Shown piece after piece: positions 43,814-51,955 of a DNA stretch of 64,000 bases. Each line of letters opens with the position of its first letter. Position 1 is the first letter of the stretch. Below the pieces are notes generated by a model, which was not told the origin of the DNA, made no database searches, and saw nothing but the letters and a program-made list of their open reading frames with translations. The stretch is from Mesorhizobium shangrilense. Lineage in GTDB: Bacteria > Pseudomonadota > Alphaproteobacteria > Rhizobiales > Rhizobiaceae. Position numbers and translations under genes: made by a program. The stretch spans positions 3,782,001 to 3,846,000 of the forward strand of contig NZ_JBEWSZ010000001.1 in the NCBI RefSeq assembly GCF_040537815.1. The letters are read 5' to 3'.

Positions 43814-44629
43814 TTATTTGCCCGAACCGGCGATCTGGTCGCCGTCGCGGGTCAGGTAATAGGCGGCAAGGATGGGCAGCAGCGTCACCATCACGACGAC
43901 CATGGCCACGACATTGGTGACCGGGCGCTGGCGCGGGCGGATCAGCTCTTCGAGCATCCAGATCGGCAGCGTCTGCTGCTGGCCGGCGGTGAATGTGGTG
44001 ACGATGACCTCGTCGAAGGACAAAGCGAAGGCCAGCATGCCGCCGGCAAGCAGCGCGGTCGCGATGTTGGGCAGCACGACGTGCCGGAAGGTCTGGAAGC
44101 CATCAGCGCCGAGATCCATCGACGCCTCTATCATCGAGCCCGAGGTGCGGCGGAAGCGGGCGACGGCGTTGTTGTAGACAACGACGACACAGAAAGTGGC
44201 GTGGCCGAGCACGATCGTCCAGAACGAGAAAGGAATGTCGGTCAGCGCGAAGGCCGAGCGCAGCGCGATGCCGGTGATGATGCCTGGCAGCGCGATCGGC
44301 AGGATGACCAGCAGCGAGATGGTTTCCCGGCCGAAGAATTTTGTCCGCGACACCGCTGCCGAGCACAGCGTGCCGAGGACCAGTGCGATCGCGGTCGAAA
44401 AAGCCGCGACCCTGACCGACAGCGACAGCGCCTGCCAGACATCCGGCCGGTTCCAGGTGACGGCGAACCATTGCGTGGTCAGCCCGGGCGGCGGCCAGAC
44501 GAAGCTCTTTTCCTCGGTGGTGAAGGCGTAGACGAAGATCAAGAGGATCGGCAGGTGCAGGAACAGCAGGCCGCAGGCGGCGGCGACCTTCAGGCCGAGG
44601 GGAGCGGATTGACCACGATCAGAGCGCAT
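43814..44629 (-). CDS. potC: Polyamine-type ABC transporter permease PotC
   Basis: A 271-residue inner-membrane permease with about six hydrophobic segments. It carries the PotC-type N-terminal helix [34 protein letters not shown] and the EAA loop [21 protein letters not shown] (about residues 166-186). The last helix reads [21 protein letters not shown]. The first 11 nucleotides of the gene (ATGCGCTCTGA) are also the end of the upstream orphan gene and are identical to the end of potB. So before the orphan gene appeared, potC would have overlapped potB by the same 11 nt. The ribosome-binding site now comes from the insert (GGTGGGA). Confidence 0.92.
   Translation of the reverse strand: MRSDRGQSAPLGLKVAAACGLLFLHLPILLIFVYAFTTEEKSFVWPPPGLTTQWFAVTWNRPDVWQALSLSVRVAAFSTAIALVLGTLCSAAVSRTKFFGRETISLLVILPIALPGIITGIALRSAFALTDIPFSFWTIVLGHATFCVVVVYNNAVARFRRTSGSMIEASMDLGADGFQTFRHVVLPNIATALLAGGMLAFALSFDEVIVTTFTAGQQQTLPIWMLEELIRPRQRPVTNVVAMVVVMVTLLPILAAYYLTRDGDQIAGSGK
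44619..44629 (-). repeat. 11-bp direct repeat, copy 2 (potC start / insert stop)
   Basis: TCAGAGCGCAT on the plus strand (ATGCGCTCTGA in the gene sense). This copy contains the potC start codon and the stop codon of the orphan gene. It is identical to 45226-45236. Confidence 0.95.
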
Positions 44630-45236
44630 TTTTTTCCCACCCGACCTTGGCAGATCCAGCTGCGATATCTTCGCGTGCCTCTCGATAATAGGCAGCTAGC
44701 AGCTCGTTCAACTGGCTCTCATCCTGACGCGGCAGTTTAAGACGCTCGCGCATGGCCTCGAATCTAGGCTTTAGAGCATCCTCCAGTCTGAGCACCTGAT
44801 GACGAACTTCTGCGATCTTCGTTAGGAGCAGCCAACAGCCTTCTTCAGATTCAAAATAGGCTGCTTCATCACGCATAAAATGATGCGCGAAATAATCACG
44901 TAGCCGTTTTGCATCAGCGAAGCTCGATCTCAGATCAGAGAACTCAGCAATTGAGCAGACCTTCTTTGTGAGATTGCCGAAGGTCAGCGCCACAGCCTGT
45001 TCGTAGCCGCTGTCAAACGCCGATTCCCAAGTTAATCGAGATCGAATTTTTCCTGTCCGCACTCCCTCGCCCACACTCCAGAAAGTTAGGACATTGATCA
45101 ACGAATGTTCCACCAAACCGAACTTCAGAAATGCCAAGCCGAAATGAGCGAATACTTCTTTTTGAAATATGATCTCCGGATTTCCGAGCTCTGGGAACTC
45201 GACTAGCAACTTTGCTTTCGCATCTTCAGAGCGCAT
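44619..45236 (-). CDS. Orphan HEPN-like gene inserted between potB and potC
   Basis: A 205-residue cytoplasmic, mainly helical protein with no family I can name. [14 protein letters not shown] (Arg113, His118/119) gives an R-x4-H motif of the HEPN type (a variant, with Asp in place of the canonical Asn), and a preceding helix [19 protein letters not shown] fits the four-helix HEPN bundle. Many HEPN proteins are RNases in toxin or defence systems. Its start ATGCGCTCTGA overlaps the last codons of potB and its end overlaps the first codons of potC, each by 11 nt. GC content is visibly lower than the neighbours (many AAA, TTT, GAA codons), which suggests transfer. There is no transposase and no antitoxin partner. 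It would be translated with the polyamine transporter genes. Confidence 0.82.
   Translation of the reverse strand: MRSEDAKAKLLVEFPELGNPEIIFQKEVFAHFGLAFLKFGLVEHSLINVLTFWSVGEGVRTGKIRSRLTWESAFDSGYEQAVALTFGNLTKKVCSIAEFSDLRSSFADAKRLRDYFAHHFMRDEAAYFESEEGCWLLLTKIAEVRHQVLRLEDALKPRFEAMRERLKLPRQDESQLNELLAAYYREAREDIAAGSAKVGWEKNAL
45226..45236 (-). repeat. 11-bp direct repeat, copy 1 (potB stop / insert start)
   Basis: Identical to 44619-44629. This copy contains the potB stop codon (TGA) and the ATG of the inserted orphan gene. Together the two copies bracket a 607-bp unit (one repeat copy plus 596 bp of foreign-looking DNA). Confidence 0.95.
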
Positions 45237-46194
45237 CGAAGGCCCCCATGCGTTTGGCGCCCCAGAGGTAGAAGCCCATGATGATGATGGGCACCACCGT
45301 GAAAGCGGCGGCAAGCGGGATGTTGCCGGCGGTGCCCTGCTGGGCATAGACGGCCTGGCCGATGAACAGCCGCGACGTGCCGATGATCTGCGGGATGATG
45401 TAGTCGCCGAGTGTCAGCGAGAAGGTGAAGATCGAGCCGGCGACGATGCCGGGCAACGCCAGCGGGAACAGCACATTGCGAAAGGTCTGGCCGGGCGAGG
45501 CGCCGAGGTCGGACGAGGCCTCGACCAGATTGCCGGGCACGCGTTCGAGCGCCGCCTGCACCGGCAGGATCATGAAGGGCAGCCAGACATAGACGAAGAC
45601 GATGAAGGTGCCGGTGAACGACACCGACAGCGAGTTGCCGCCAACCACAGGCAGCGACAGCCAGGCATCGAGCAGCCATTGCAGATGCAGCTTGCCTAGC
45701 AGCCAGGTGAGGATGCCTTCCTTGGCCAGGATCAGCTTCCAGGCGTAGATCTTGACCAGGTAGCTCGACCACAACGGCAGCATGATGCCGAGATAGAACA
45801 GTGCCTTCCAGCGGCCGCGCGCATAGCGTGCAGCATAGTAGGCAATGGGGAAGGCGACGATGGCCGAGGCCAGCGTGACCAATGCCGCCATCGTCACCGT
45901 GCGCAGGATGATATCGAGATTGGCGGCCTGGAACAGGTCGCCATAGGTCTTCAACGTGAACTGGCGGTTGATGAGGCCCGAGTACTCGTCGATGGAGAAA
46001 AAGCTCTGCGCCAGCAGGGCGAACAGCGAGCCGATGTAGACGATGCCGAGCCACAGCAAGGGCGGCAAGAGCATCAGCAGCAGCAGCACCTTGGGCTTGC
46101 GCCAGAAAAGGTCCGACAGCGCGCCGCGCAAGCCGCCACTGCCCGGCAGGATGGCGGGAGCGGTGGCGCGTGGCATGGTGGCGTCGAGGCTCAT
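45226..46194 (-). CDS. potB: Polyamine-type ABC transporter permease PotB
   Basis: A 322-residue inner-membrane permease. A polar N terminus is followed by the first helix (VLLLLMLLPPLLWLGIVYIGSLFALLAQSF). The EAA loop NLVEASSDLGASPGQTFRNVLFPLALPG (about residues 221-248) binds the ATPase, and FSLTLGDYIIPQIIG is a PotB landmark. Its start overlaps the PotA stop (ATGA). Its end, GAFDAL-stop, lies in the repeated 11 bp: GAT GCG CTC TGA, with the frame intact despite the inserted gene. It works with PotA, PotC and PotD. Confidence 0.93.
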   Translation of the reverse strand: MSLDATMPRATAPAILPGSGGLRGALSDLFWRKPKVLLLLMLLPPLLWLGIVYIGSLFALLAQSFFSIDEYSGLINRQFTLKTYGDLFQAANLDIILRTVTMAALVTLASAIVAFPIAYYAARYARGRWKALFYLGIMLPLWSSYLVKIYAWKLILAKEGILTWLLGKLHLQWLLDAWLSLPVVGGNSLSVSFTGTFIVFVYVWLPFMILPVQAALERVPGNLVEASSDLGASPGQTFRNVLFPLALPGIVAGSIFTFSLTLGDYIIPQIIGTSRLFIGQAVYAQQGTAGNIPLAAAFTVVPIIIMGFYLWGAKRMGAFDAL

Positions 46195-47189
46195 GCCGGC
46201 TCGTCCATCAGATGCAGGCTGTCACGATTGAAGGTCAGCACCACCGCTTCGCCCTCCTGCGGCAAGGTGGTGCCGGCAGGCACGACCGCGTGCAGTCGCA
46301 GCCCATCGGCATCAACAGACAGCTTTGTCGTGGCGCCGAGATAATTGGTCGAGACTAGGCGCGCGGAAACACCTTCGCCGCTGGCCGCGCGACCGACGCG
46401 AATGGATTCGGGGCGCAGGCTGCCCCAGCGGTGCTGGCCGCAATAGCGCTGGACGAAACCTGGCGGCAACACGTTCGACGAACCGACGAAATCGGCGACG
46501 AAGCGGGTCTTCGGCCGCTGGTAGATATCCTCCGGCGTGCCGATCTGCATGATCTTGCCGTCGTTGAAGACGGCGACGCGGTCGGCCATCGACAGGGCCT
46601 CGCCTTGATCGTGGGTGACGAACACGAAGGTGATGCCGAGCGCCTTCTGCAGCGACTTCAGCTCTTCCTGCATGTTTTCGCGCAGCTTGAGGTCGAGCGC
46701 GCCGAGCGGCTCGTCGAGCAACAGCACCTTGGGCTGGTTGACCAGCGCACGGGCGAGCGCGACGCGCTGGCGCTGGCCGCCGGACAACTGGCCGGGCCGG
46801 CGCGCGCCATAGCCGGGCAGCCGTACCAGCGACAACGCTTCTTCAGCTGCCTTTTGGCGCTCGGCCTTGCCGACGCCCTTGACCATCAGCCCGTAGGCGA
46901 CGTTGTCGAGCACGTTGAGATGCGGGAACAGCGCATAGTCCTGGAACACCGTGTTGACGTTGCGGCGATAGGGCGGCACGCCCTCGGCACGCTCGCCGAA
47001 GATCGAGATCGAACCCGATGTCGGCTGCTCGAAGCCGGCGATGAGGCGCAGGCACGTCGTCTTGCCGGAGCCCGAGGGCCCGAGCATGGCGAAGAATTCG
47101 CCCGGCACGATGTCGAGATCAACCGCGTCGACAGCGCGCACGCTGCCGAAATGGCGGGAGACTTGTCTGAAGGAAACGGCTGAGGTCAT
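46191..47189 (-). CDS. potA: Polyamine-type ABC transporter ATP-binding protein PotA
   Basis: A 332-residue ATPase. Walker A GPSGSGKTT, Q-loop TVFQDYALFPHLNV, signature LSGGQRQRVALARAL, Walker B VLLLDEPLGALDLKLRE and the His-loop FVTHDQGEAL are intact. A C-terminal TOBE-type domain follows (RPESIRVG, LVSTNYLGATTKLSV). This domain pattern fits spermidine/putrescine or Fe3+/sulfate-type importers, and the neighbouring aldehyde dehydrogenase favours putrescine. ATG 47189 is used; the frame extends upstream to 47270 without a signal. It is preceded by hairpin repeats separating it from potD. Confidence 0.92.
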   Translation of the reverse strand: MTSAVSFRQVSRHFGSVRAVDAVDLDIVPGEFFAMLGPSGSGKTTCLRLIAGFEQPTSGSISIFGERAEGVPPYRRNVNTVFQDYALFPHLNVLDNVAYGLMVKGVGKAERQKAAEEALSLVRLPGYGARRPGQLSGGQRQRVALARALVNQPKVLLLDEPLGALDLKLRENMQEELKSLQKALGITFVFVTHDQGEALSMADRVAVFNDGKIMQIGTPEDIYQRPKTRFVADFVGSSNVLPPGFVQRYCGQHRWGSLRPESIRVGRAASGEGVSARLVSTNYLGATTKLSVDADGLRLHAVVPAGTTLPQEGEAVVLTFNRDSLHLMDEPA

Positions 47190-47256
47190 GGGTTGTCCTG
47201 ATCTTTCAGGCTTTTCAATTCGAGCGGCAGTGCTGCCGCTCATCCGCCTGCCGGCA

Positions 47257-47339
47257 CCTTCTCCCCGCATAGAGACGGGGAGAAGGGAGAAGCTCCCGCG
47301 CTGACGCCCCCCTCTCCCCGTCTCTATACGGGGAGAGGG
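47257..47339. repeat. Hairpin repeat pair between potD and potA
   Basis: CCTTCTCCCCG/CGGGGAGAAGG (47257-47286) and CCCTCTCCCCGT/ACGGGGAGAGGG (47310-47339) form two stable stem-loops, the same element family seen elsewhere. Inside a binding-protein/ATPase gap, it may give potD transcript extra stability. Confidence 0.85.
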
Positions 47340-47385
47340 TAAGGGTGAGGGGCAGCGTCAACCTATCAATAAATGCGTGGCGAAA

Positions 47386-48543
47386 TCACCGACCGCCGAT
47401 GACGCCGATATAGTCCGACACCCAACGGTAGTAGGGCACGCACTGGTCGTTCTGGCTGGCGCATTTCGACACCGGGGTCTTCCAGAACTTGATCTTGTCG
47501 AAGTTCTCGTAGCCGTTGGTCTTGCAGCCTTCCTCGCCGAGCAGTTCGTTGCCCTTGCAGGCGGCCGGCACAACCGGAAGCGAGCCGAACCAGGCCGAAA
47601 CATCGCCCTGCACTTTCGGTGCCAGCGAGTGCTCGAGCCACTTGTAGGCACAGTTCGGATTGGCCGCGTCGGCTTCCATCATCGTGGTGTCGGCCCAGCC
47701 GGTGACACCTTCCTCGGGAACGGTCGAGGCGATCGGCTTCTTGGCGGCGACCAGCGTGTTGACCTGGAACGGCCACGAACCCGAGGCGACAACGCCTTCG
47801 TTCTGGAAGTCGTCGACCTGGATCGCCGCGTCATGCCAGTAGCGGCCAACCAGCGTGCGCTGGACGCGCAGCAGCGCGAGTGCAGCCTTGTACTGGTCTT
47901 CGTTCAGTTCGTAGGGATCCTTGATGCCCAGCTCCGGCTTGTGGAACATCAAATAGTTGGCGGCGTCCGCGATGTGGATCGGTCCGTCATAAGCCTGGAC
48001 GCGGCCCTTGTTGGACTTGCCGTCCGGCAGGTTCATTTCCTCGAAGACGACGTTCCAGCTCTTCGGCGCTTGCTTGAACACGTCGGTGTTGTACATCAGG
48101 ATGTTCGGGCCCCACTGGTAGGGGACACCATAATGGACGCCGCCGACAGTGAACCATGGCGCGTTCTTCAAGCGGTCGTCGACCGTCTTCCAGCTTGGGA
48201 TGAGATCGGTGTTGATCGGCTGGACGCGCTTGCCGGCGACGAGGCGCAACGAGGCATCCCCTGAGGCCGTGACGAGGTCGAAACCACCCTCGTTCATCAG
48301 CGAGACCATCTCGTCGGAGGTGTTGGCGGTCTTGACGTTGACCTTGCAGCCGGTCTCCTTCTCGAAGGAGGTGACCCAGTCATACCCCTTGTCGGTCTCG
48401 CCGCGCTCGATATAGCCCGGCCACGCGACAATGTTGACCTGACCCTCGCCCTTGCCGAGTTCCTTGACCTGGGCGACTGCCTGGCCGGAGAAGGTCAGCG
48501 CGACCGTCAAAGCAGTGCATGACTTCAAAAATGAATTCATCAT
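47386..48543 (-). CDS. potD: Polyamine-type ABC transporter substrate-binding protein PotD
   Basis: A 385-residue periplasmic protein of the PotD/SBP_bac_8 type. A signal peptide (MNSFLKSCTALTVALTFSG, cut after AVA) is followed by QVNIVAWPGYIERG, the typical polyamine-binder opening. FDLVTASGDASLRLVAG and VPYQWGPNILMYNTD are family features. The protein has several Cys near the C terminus (CAYKW, CKGNELLGEEGCK, KCASQNDQC), possible disulfides. ATGs at 48543 and 48540 both follow GGGAG; TTG 48546 is also in frame. It is the first gene of the potDAB-insert-C operon. The LysR gene 226 bp upstream is on the same strand. Confidence 0.9.
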   Translation of the reverse strand: MMNSFLKSCTALTVALTFSGQAVAQVKELGKGEGQVNIVAWPGYIERGETDKGYDWVTSFEKETGCKVNVKTANTSDEMVSLMNEGGFDLVTASGDASLRLVAGKRVQPINTDLIPSWKTVDDRLKNAPWFTVGGVHYGVPYQWGPNILMYNTDVFKQAPKSWNVVFEEMNLPDGKSNKGRVQAYDGPIHIADAANYLMFHKPELGIKDPYELNEDQYKAALALLRVQRTLVGRYWHDAAIQVDDFQNEGVVASGSWPFQVNTLVAAKKPIASTVPEEGVTGWADTTMMEADAANPNCAYKWLEHSLAPKVQGDVSAWFGSLPVVPAACKGNELLGEEGCKTNGYENFDKIKFWKTPVSKCASQNDQCVPYYRWVSDYIGVIGGR

Positions 48544-48769
48544 CAATCTCCCATTTTGGCGCGTGACCCCGAAACCCGGATCGGCTTTCGGAACGGATCA
48601 TGCGCGAACTTAAAGTGTCAGTTCGCCCGATGGCGAGCAGCGCTCCAAGGGGCCGCACTTGCGGCGGCTTTGGTCCCTGAGATGCAAGGTGCTGTGAAAA
48701 TTCCGGTTTCGCAAATTCATTTATCAGAAAGGCGATATCGGTTTTCCCGATAGGTCGACGAGAATATTG

Positions 48770-49681
48770 TCAGGGCCGCTGGCGGACGGTGCGCTGCGAC
48801 TGGGCGAGGCCGATGAAGTCGCGCGCGGCCTGCGGCAGGCCGGAACCGCGCCGCCAGACCATGCCTACCTGCACCACCGGCAACGAGCCCGAAATATCGC
48901 GCGATTCGATGCGGTCGCCTTCCAGCGACCACGGCCGGTAGACAAGATCGGGCAGCAGCGCCACGCCGGCGCCGGTGGCAACCAGGCTGCGCACCGCTTC
49001 AACGGAACGGGTGCGAAAGGCGACATGCGGCTTGGCGCCGATCGCCGTTAGCAGCTTGCCGGTGTTCTCCTCGATCTCGTCGACGGTGAGCATGATCAGC
49101 GGCTCCGAGGCGATGTCGCCGATGCCGATGATATCCGCGCCGGCCAGGGGATGGCCGAGCGGCAGCCACAGCCGATAGGCGGAGACTTCGAGGATTTCGG
49201 ACTGCAGCGCGGTGCGGTCGCGCAGGTTGGAGGTCACCATGACGGCGATGTCGAGCTTGCCGCCGATCAGCAGGTGTTCGAGATAGTCGCCATTGTCCTC
49301 GATGGCTGAGACCTCGACGCCCGGATAGGCGCGGCGGTAGCGGGCAAGCAGATCCGACAGCACGTAGCCGGCGACCAGCGATGTGACGCCGAGTTGCAGC
49401 CGCCCGCCCGCCACGGCCTGCTCTCCAGAGAAGGAGCGGCGTGCGTCGGAGACGTCAGCAAGAATTTTTGTCGCGTGGCGCAGGAACTGATGGCCCTTGT
49501 GGGTGATGTTCAGGCCGCGCGGATGGCGCTCGAACAGTTCGACGCCGAGATCGCTTTCAAGCTCCTTGATTGCTTCGGTGACCGAGGATTGCGAGATGGA
49601 GAGGTTTTGCGCGGCGCGCGATACCGTCCCTTGCTCGGCCACGGCGATGAAGAACTGCAGCTGGCGGATGGTGAAAGCCAT
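48770..49681 (-). CDS. LysR-family transcriptional regulator
   Basis: A 303-residue regulator. The N-terminal helix-turn-helix (TIRQLQFFIAVAEQGTVSRAAQNLSISQSSVTEAIKELESDLGVELF) leads into a periplasmic-binding-like effector domain (GRLQLGVTSLVAGYVLSDLL). ATG 49681 matches the usual LysR start; further upstream the frame is unrelated sequence. It may control the polyamine operon just downstream: a TATCGG-ttttc-CCGATA dyad (48736-48752) lies between its stop and potD, compatible with a LysR site. Direct targets cannot be proved. Confidence 0.88.
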   Translation of the reverse strand: MAFTIRQLQFFIAVAEQGTVSRAAQNLSISQSSVTEAIKELESDLGVELFERHPRGLNITHKGHQFLRHATKILADVSDARRSFSGEQAVAGGRLQLGVTSLVAGYVLSDLLARYRRAYPGVEVSAIEDNGDYLEHLLIGGKLDIAVMVTSNLRDRTALQSEILEVSAYRLWLPLGHPLAGADIIGIGDIASEPLIMLTVDEIEENTGKLLTAIGAKPHVAFRTRSVEAVRSLVATGAGVALLPDLVYRPWSLEGDRIESRDISGSLPVVQVGMVWRRGSGLPQAARDFIGLAQSQRTVRQRP

Positions 49682-49764
49682 GGCCGGACTAAACACCGGC
49701 GCGAAAGCGAAGGAAAGCCGACGCCGGAGCTTATCCCATAACTGGGAGCGGAGGCGCCTCGCGT

Positions 49765-50394
49765 TCAGCCGAGCGCCAGCCTGATGCGCCGCCGCCACGC
49801 GGGGCCATAGCGCAGCGCAAGCATGAATGCCGTCTCCAGGGCCACGACGATGACAATGATGCGAAAGCCCACCGTGAGGGTGTCCTTGCCGCTGCCGCGC
49901 ATCAGGTAGCCGGTGACGAGAAAGCCGGCATTCCAGAGCATGGCGCCGATCATTGTCGCGGCGGCGAAGGGCAAGGCAGGCAGGCGGAGCGCACCGGCCG
50001 CGATCGGCAGGTAATTGCGCACCGTGGGAATGAACTGCGCCAGCAACGAGACCCGGATATGATTGCGGCGATAGGCCTGGCCGAGCTTATGGTAGGTCGA
50101 AGGTCGCAGACAGACATATCGACCGAACCGGTCGACCAGCCTGTCAGCACGATCGGAGCCGATCCGACGGCCCACCGCGTACCAGACAAGACAGCCAGCG
50201 GACGAGGCAAGCGTCGTCACCAGCATCAGGATCGCCAACGTCACTGCATCCGGAGCCGCCGTCATGCCGAGGAACAGCAGCAGCACGTGCGAAGGCGGGA
50301 TCGGCAGGATCTTTTCGGTCAAGGCGAGGCAGAAGACGCCGAACAGACCGAGGCCGAGAATGCTCGACAGCGGCCCGGTCAAGAGAAGCGCCAA
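49765..50394 (-). CDS. DedA/SNARE-associated family membrane protein
   Basis: A 209-residue inner-membrane protein of the DedA/VTT family, thought to act in phospholipid or undecaprenyl-phosphate flipping and membrane homeostasis. It has TEKILPIPPSHVLLLFLGMTAAP (entry loop with acidic residue), WYAVGRRIG and the Arg-rich FIPTVRNYLPIAAGALRLP motif. The start is TTG 50394 (no clear alternative), inside the last codons of the upstream methyltransferase gene (16-bp overlap), so translation is probably coupled. The neighbouring lipid methyltransferase strengthens a membrane-lipid role. Confidence 0.85.
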   Translation of the reverse strand: MALLLTGPLSSILGLGLFGVFCLALTEKILPIPPSHVLLLFLGMTAAPDAVTLAILMLVTTLASSAGCLVWYAVGRRIGSDRADRLVDRFGRYVCLRPSTYHKLGQAYRRNHIRVSLLAQFIPTVRNYLPIAAGALRLPALPFAAATMIGAMLWNAGFLVTGYLMRGSGKDTLTVGFRIIVIVVALETAFMLALRYGPAWRRRIRLALG

Positions 50395-50978
50395 TCATAG
50401 GTTTTGACGGTCTTGATCCTGGAGATCCGGTAGACGGTGGCCGGCGGGAAATTGCGAAGTGTGAAGCCGATCCGCGTCGCTTCGAGATCGAGGCAGTCCA
50501 GCATTGGCTGGTCGATCGGGCAGCGCCAACCGAGCGTGAACTGATACAGTGCGCCACCTGGGCGCAGATTGGCAAAGACGCCTTCGAGAATGGCCCTTGT
50601 GTGGCGCGGCGTTATCAGCCGGAAGGGAAGGCCGCTGACCGCGGCACCAACAACCGGCTCGTCGAACAGCGGCAGGTGACGCAGGCCGACCGCGTCCATC
50701 TCGAGAATGCGAGCCCCGGGGAAGCGCCGCCTGAGCATGGCGGCGAAATCGGGATCGGATTCGATCAGCGTCAAATCCCTCTCGCGCACACCACGTGTCA
50801 GCAAAGCCCGCGTGAACGGTCCGGTGCCCGGGCCAAGCTCGAGCACAGGCCCGGTCTCGGGGCCGATGTCTTGCGTCATCAGCGCTGCCAGGCTGGAGCT
50901 GGACGGCGTTACGGAACCAATTTTGGCCGGCGCCGAGGTCCAGGCCAGAAGAAAAGACAAGGCGTCACTTGCAGGCAT
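50379..50978 (-). CDS. PmtA-like phospholipid N-methyltransferase
   Basis: A 199-residue SAM methyltransferase. Motif I is VLELGPGTGPFTRALL (about residues 44-59), followed by LTLIESDPDFAAML and the NxPF-like VVSGLPFRLI, as in the rhizobial PmtA family of phosphatidylethanolamine methyltransferases. The N-terminal FLLAWTSAPAKIGSVTPSSSSLAALM is also the PmtA-type start. ATG 50978 has GAGG with 6-nt spacing; ATG 50984 is just upstream. It would convert phosphatidylethanolamine towards phosphatidylcholine, or a similar lipid. It is divergent from the two-component system. Confidence 0.8.
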   Translation of the reverse strand: MPASDALSFLLAWTSAPAKIGSVTPSSSSLAALMTQDIGPETGPVLELGPGTGPFTRALLTRGVRERDLTLIESDPDFAAMLRRRFPGARILEMDAVGLRHLPLFDEPVVGAAVSGLPFRLITPRHTRAILEGVFANLRPGGALYQFTLGWRCPIDQPMLDCLDLEATRIGFTLRNFPPATVYRISRIKTVKTYDWRFS

Positions 50979-51280
50979 ATCCATCCTCGATATTTGAAGC
51001 GGCCGACGCGCCGTTGAGGCCAGCGCGACCGCTCTATCTCTGTTTGAGCATCCGATTTCCCGAAGCCAATTCCTGGGTCCGATGCTCCCGCGTCCGAACA
51101 CAAGCGAATCGCTCGCCGGCATTCGATGGGTGGTGTTTGCGACGACCGGATTGCATAGACATTGCGAAAACCGGAGATTGCAAGAAATGGTCTGCACGCT
51201 GCCGGCGCTTCAAAATCGCCATGTTTGCGCAATCTTGGCGATGTAGGGCGGCGGATACTGGTCTTCGCCAAGGGTGATAA
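50979..51280. other. Divergent intergenic region (302 bp) with a dyad
   Basis: No gene recognised. It holds the divergent promoters of the methyltransferase and the response regulator. ATCGCCA (51215-51221) and TGGCGAT (51236-51242) form a perfect 7-bp dyad with a 14-nt spacer, 38 bp upstream of the response-regulator ATG; it may be an autoregulatory site or a leader hairpin. Confidence 0.5.
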
Positions 51281-51955
51281 ATGCGTATCTTGCTGGTCGA
51301 GGACGAACCGGAAATGGTTTCGGCGCTGCGCGCCGCGCTGAAGCGGCACGACATGGTCGTCGATCATGCCGCCTCGCTGCTCGAGGCGAGGGATTTCGTC
51401 ACCGTCGACGCCTATGACGCCATCCTTCTCGACCGGCAACTGCCGGATGGCGATGGGCTTTCGCTGGTGTCAAAACTGCGCGCCGACAAGAACACCACTC
51501 CGGTGCTGATGCTGACCGCGAGGGGCGATACCGCGGACAAGGTCGACGGACTGGACATGGGAGCAGACGACTATCTGGCGAAGCCGTTCGCTTTCGAGGA
51601 GCTCATGGCGCGGCTTCGCGCGCTGCTCAGGCGTCCCGCGCCGATGCAGTCGCAAGTGATCCGGGCCGGCCATCTCGTCCTCGACGTCGGACACCGAGAG
51701 GTGTCGATCCGCGGCGAACTGCTCGGCTTGCCGCGCCGCGAGCTTCTCGTGCTCGAGACGCTGATGCGGCGCACCGGCCGCATGGTGCAGCGTGAGGCCC
51801 TGATGGAAGCGGTCTTCGGCTTCGACGATGAAATCCAGTCCAACGCGCTCGACACCCATGTTTCGCGCCTGCGCCGCAAGCTCACCGATGCCGATAGCGG
51901 GGTGACGATCAACGGCATTCGCGGCGTCGGCTATCTGTTGCGCGAGACACCATGA
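51281..51955 (+). CDS. Two-component response regulator, OmpR/PhoB type
   Basis: A 224-residue regulator. The receiver domain (1-115) has the acidic pair in LLVEDEPEM, phospho-acceptor Asp51 in ILLDRQLPDGDG and Lys101 in DDYLAKPFAFEEL. The winged-helix DNA-binding domain (about 127-222) ends in LDTHVSRLRRKLTDADSGVTINGIRGVGYLL. Its stop overlaps the start of the kinase gene (ATGA), so both are one operon. The divergent PmtA-like and DedA genes are plausible targets, in analogy with systems that remodel the envelope. Confidence 0.93.
   Translation: MRILLVEDEPEMVSALRAALKRHDMVVDHAASLLEARDFVTVDAYDAILLDRQLPDGDGLSLVSKLRADKNTTPVLMLTARGDTADKVDGLDMGADDYLAKPFAFEELMARLRALLRRPAPMQSQVIRAGHLVLDVGHREVSIRGELLGLPRRELLVLETLMRRTGRMVQREALMEAVFGFDDEIQSNALDTHVSRLRRKLTDADSGVTINGIRGVGYLLRETP

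Noticed and set aside
44619..45236. Classical insertion sequence between potB and potC
   Set aside because: No transposase and no terminal inverted repeats inside the 11-bp direct repeats; only a single non-transposase gene is present.
50978..51122. Two similar peptides MPASDSL and MPASDAL in one frame before the PmtA-like gene
   Set aside because: The DNA of the two stretches differs and the upstream one lacks a ribosome-binding site, so it is a coincidence, not a duplication.
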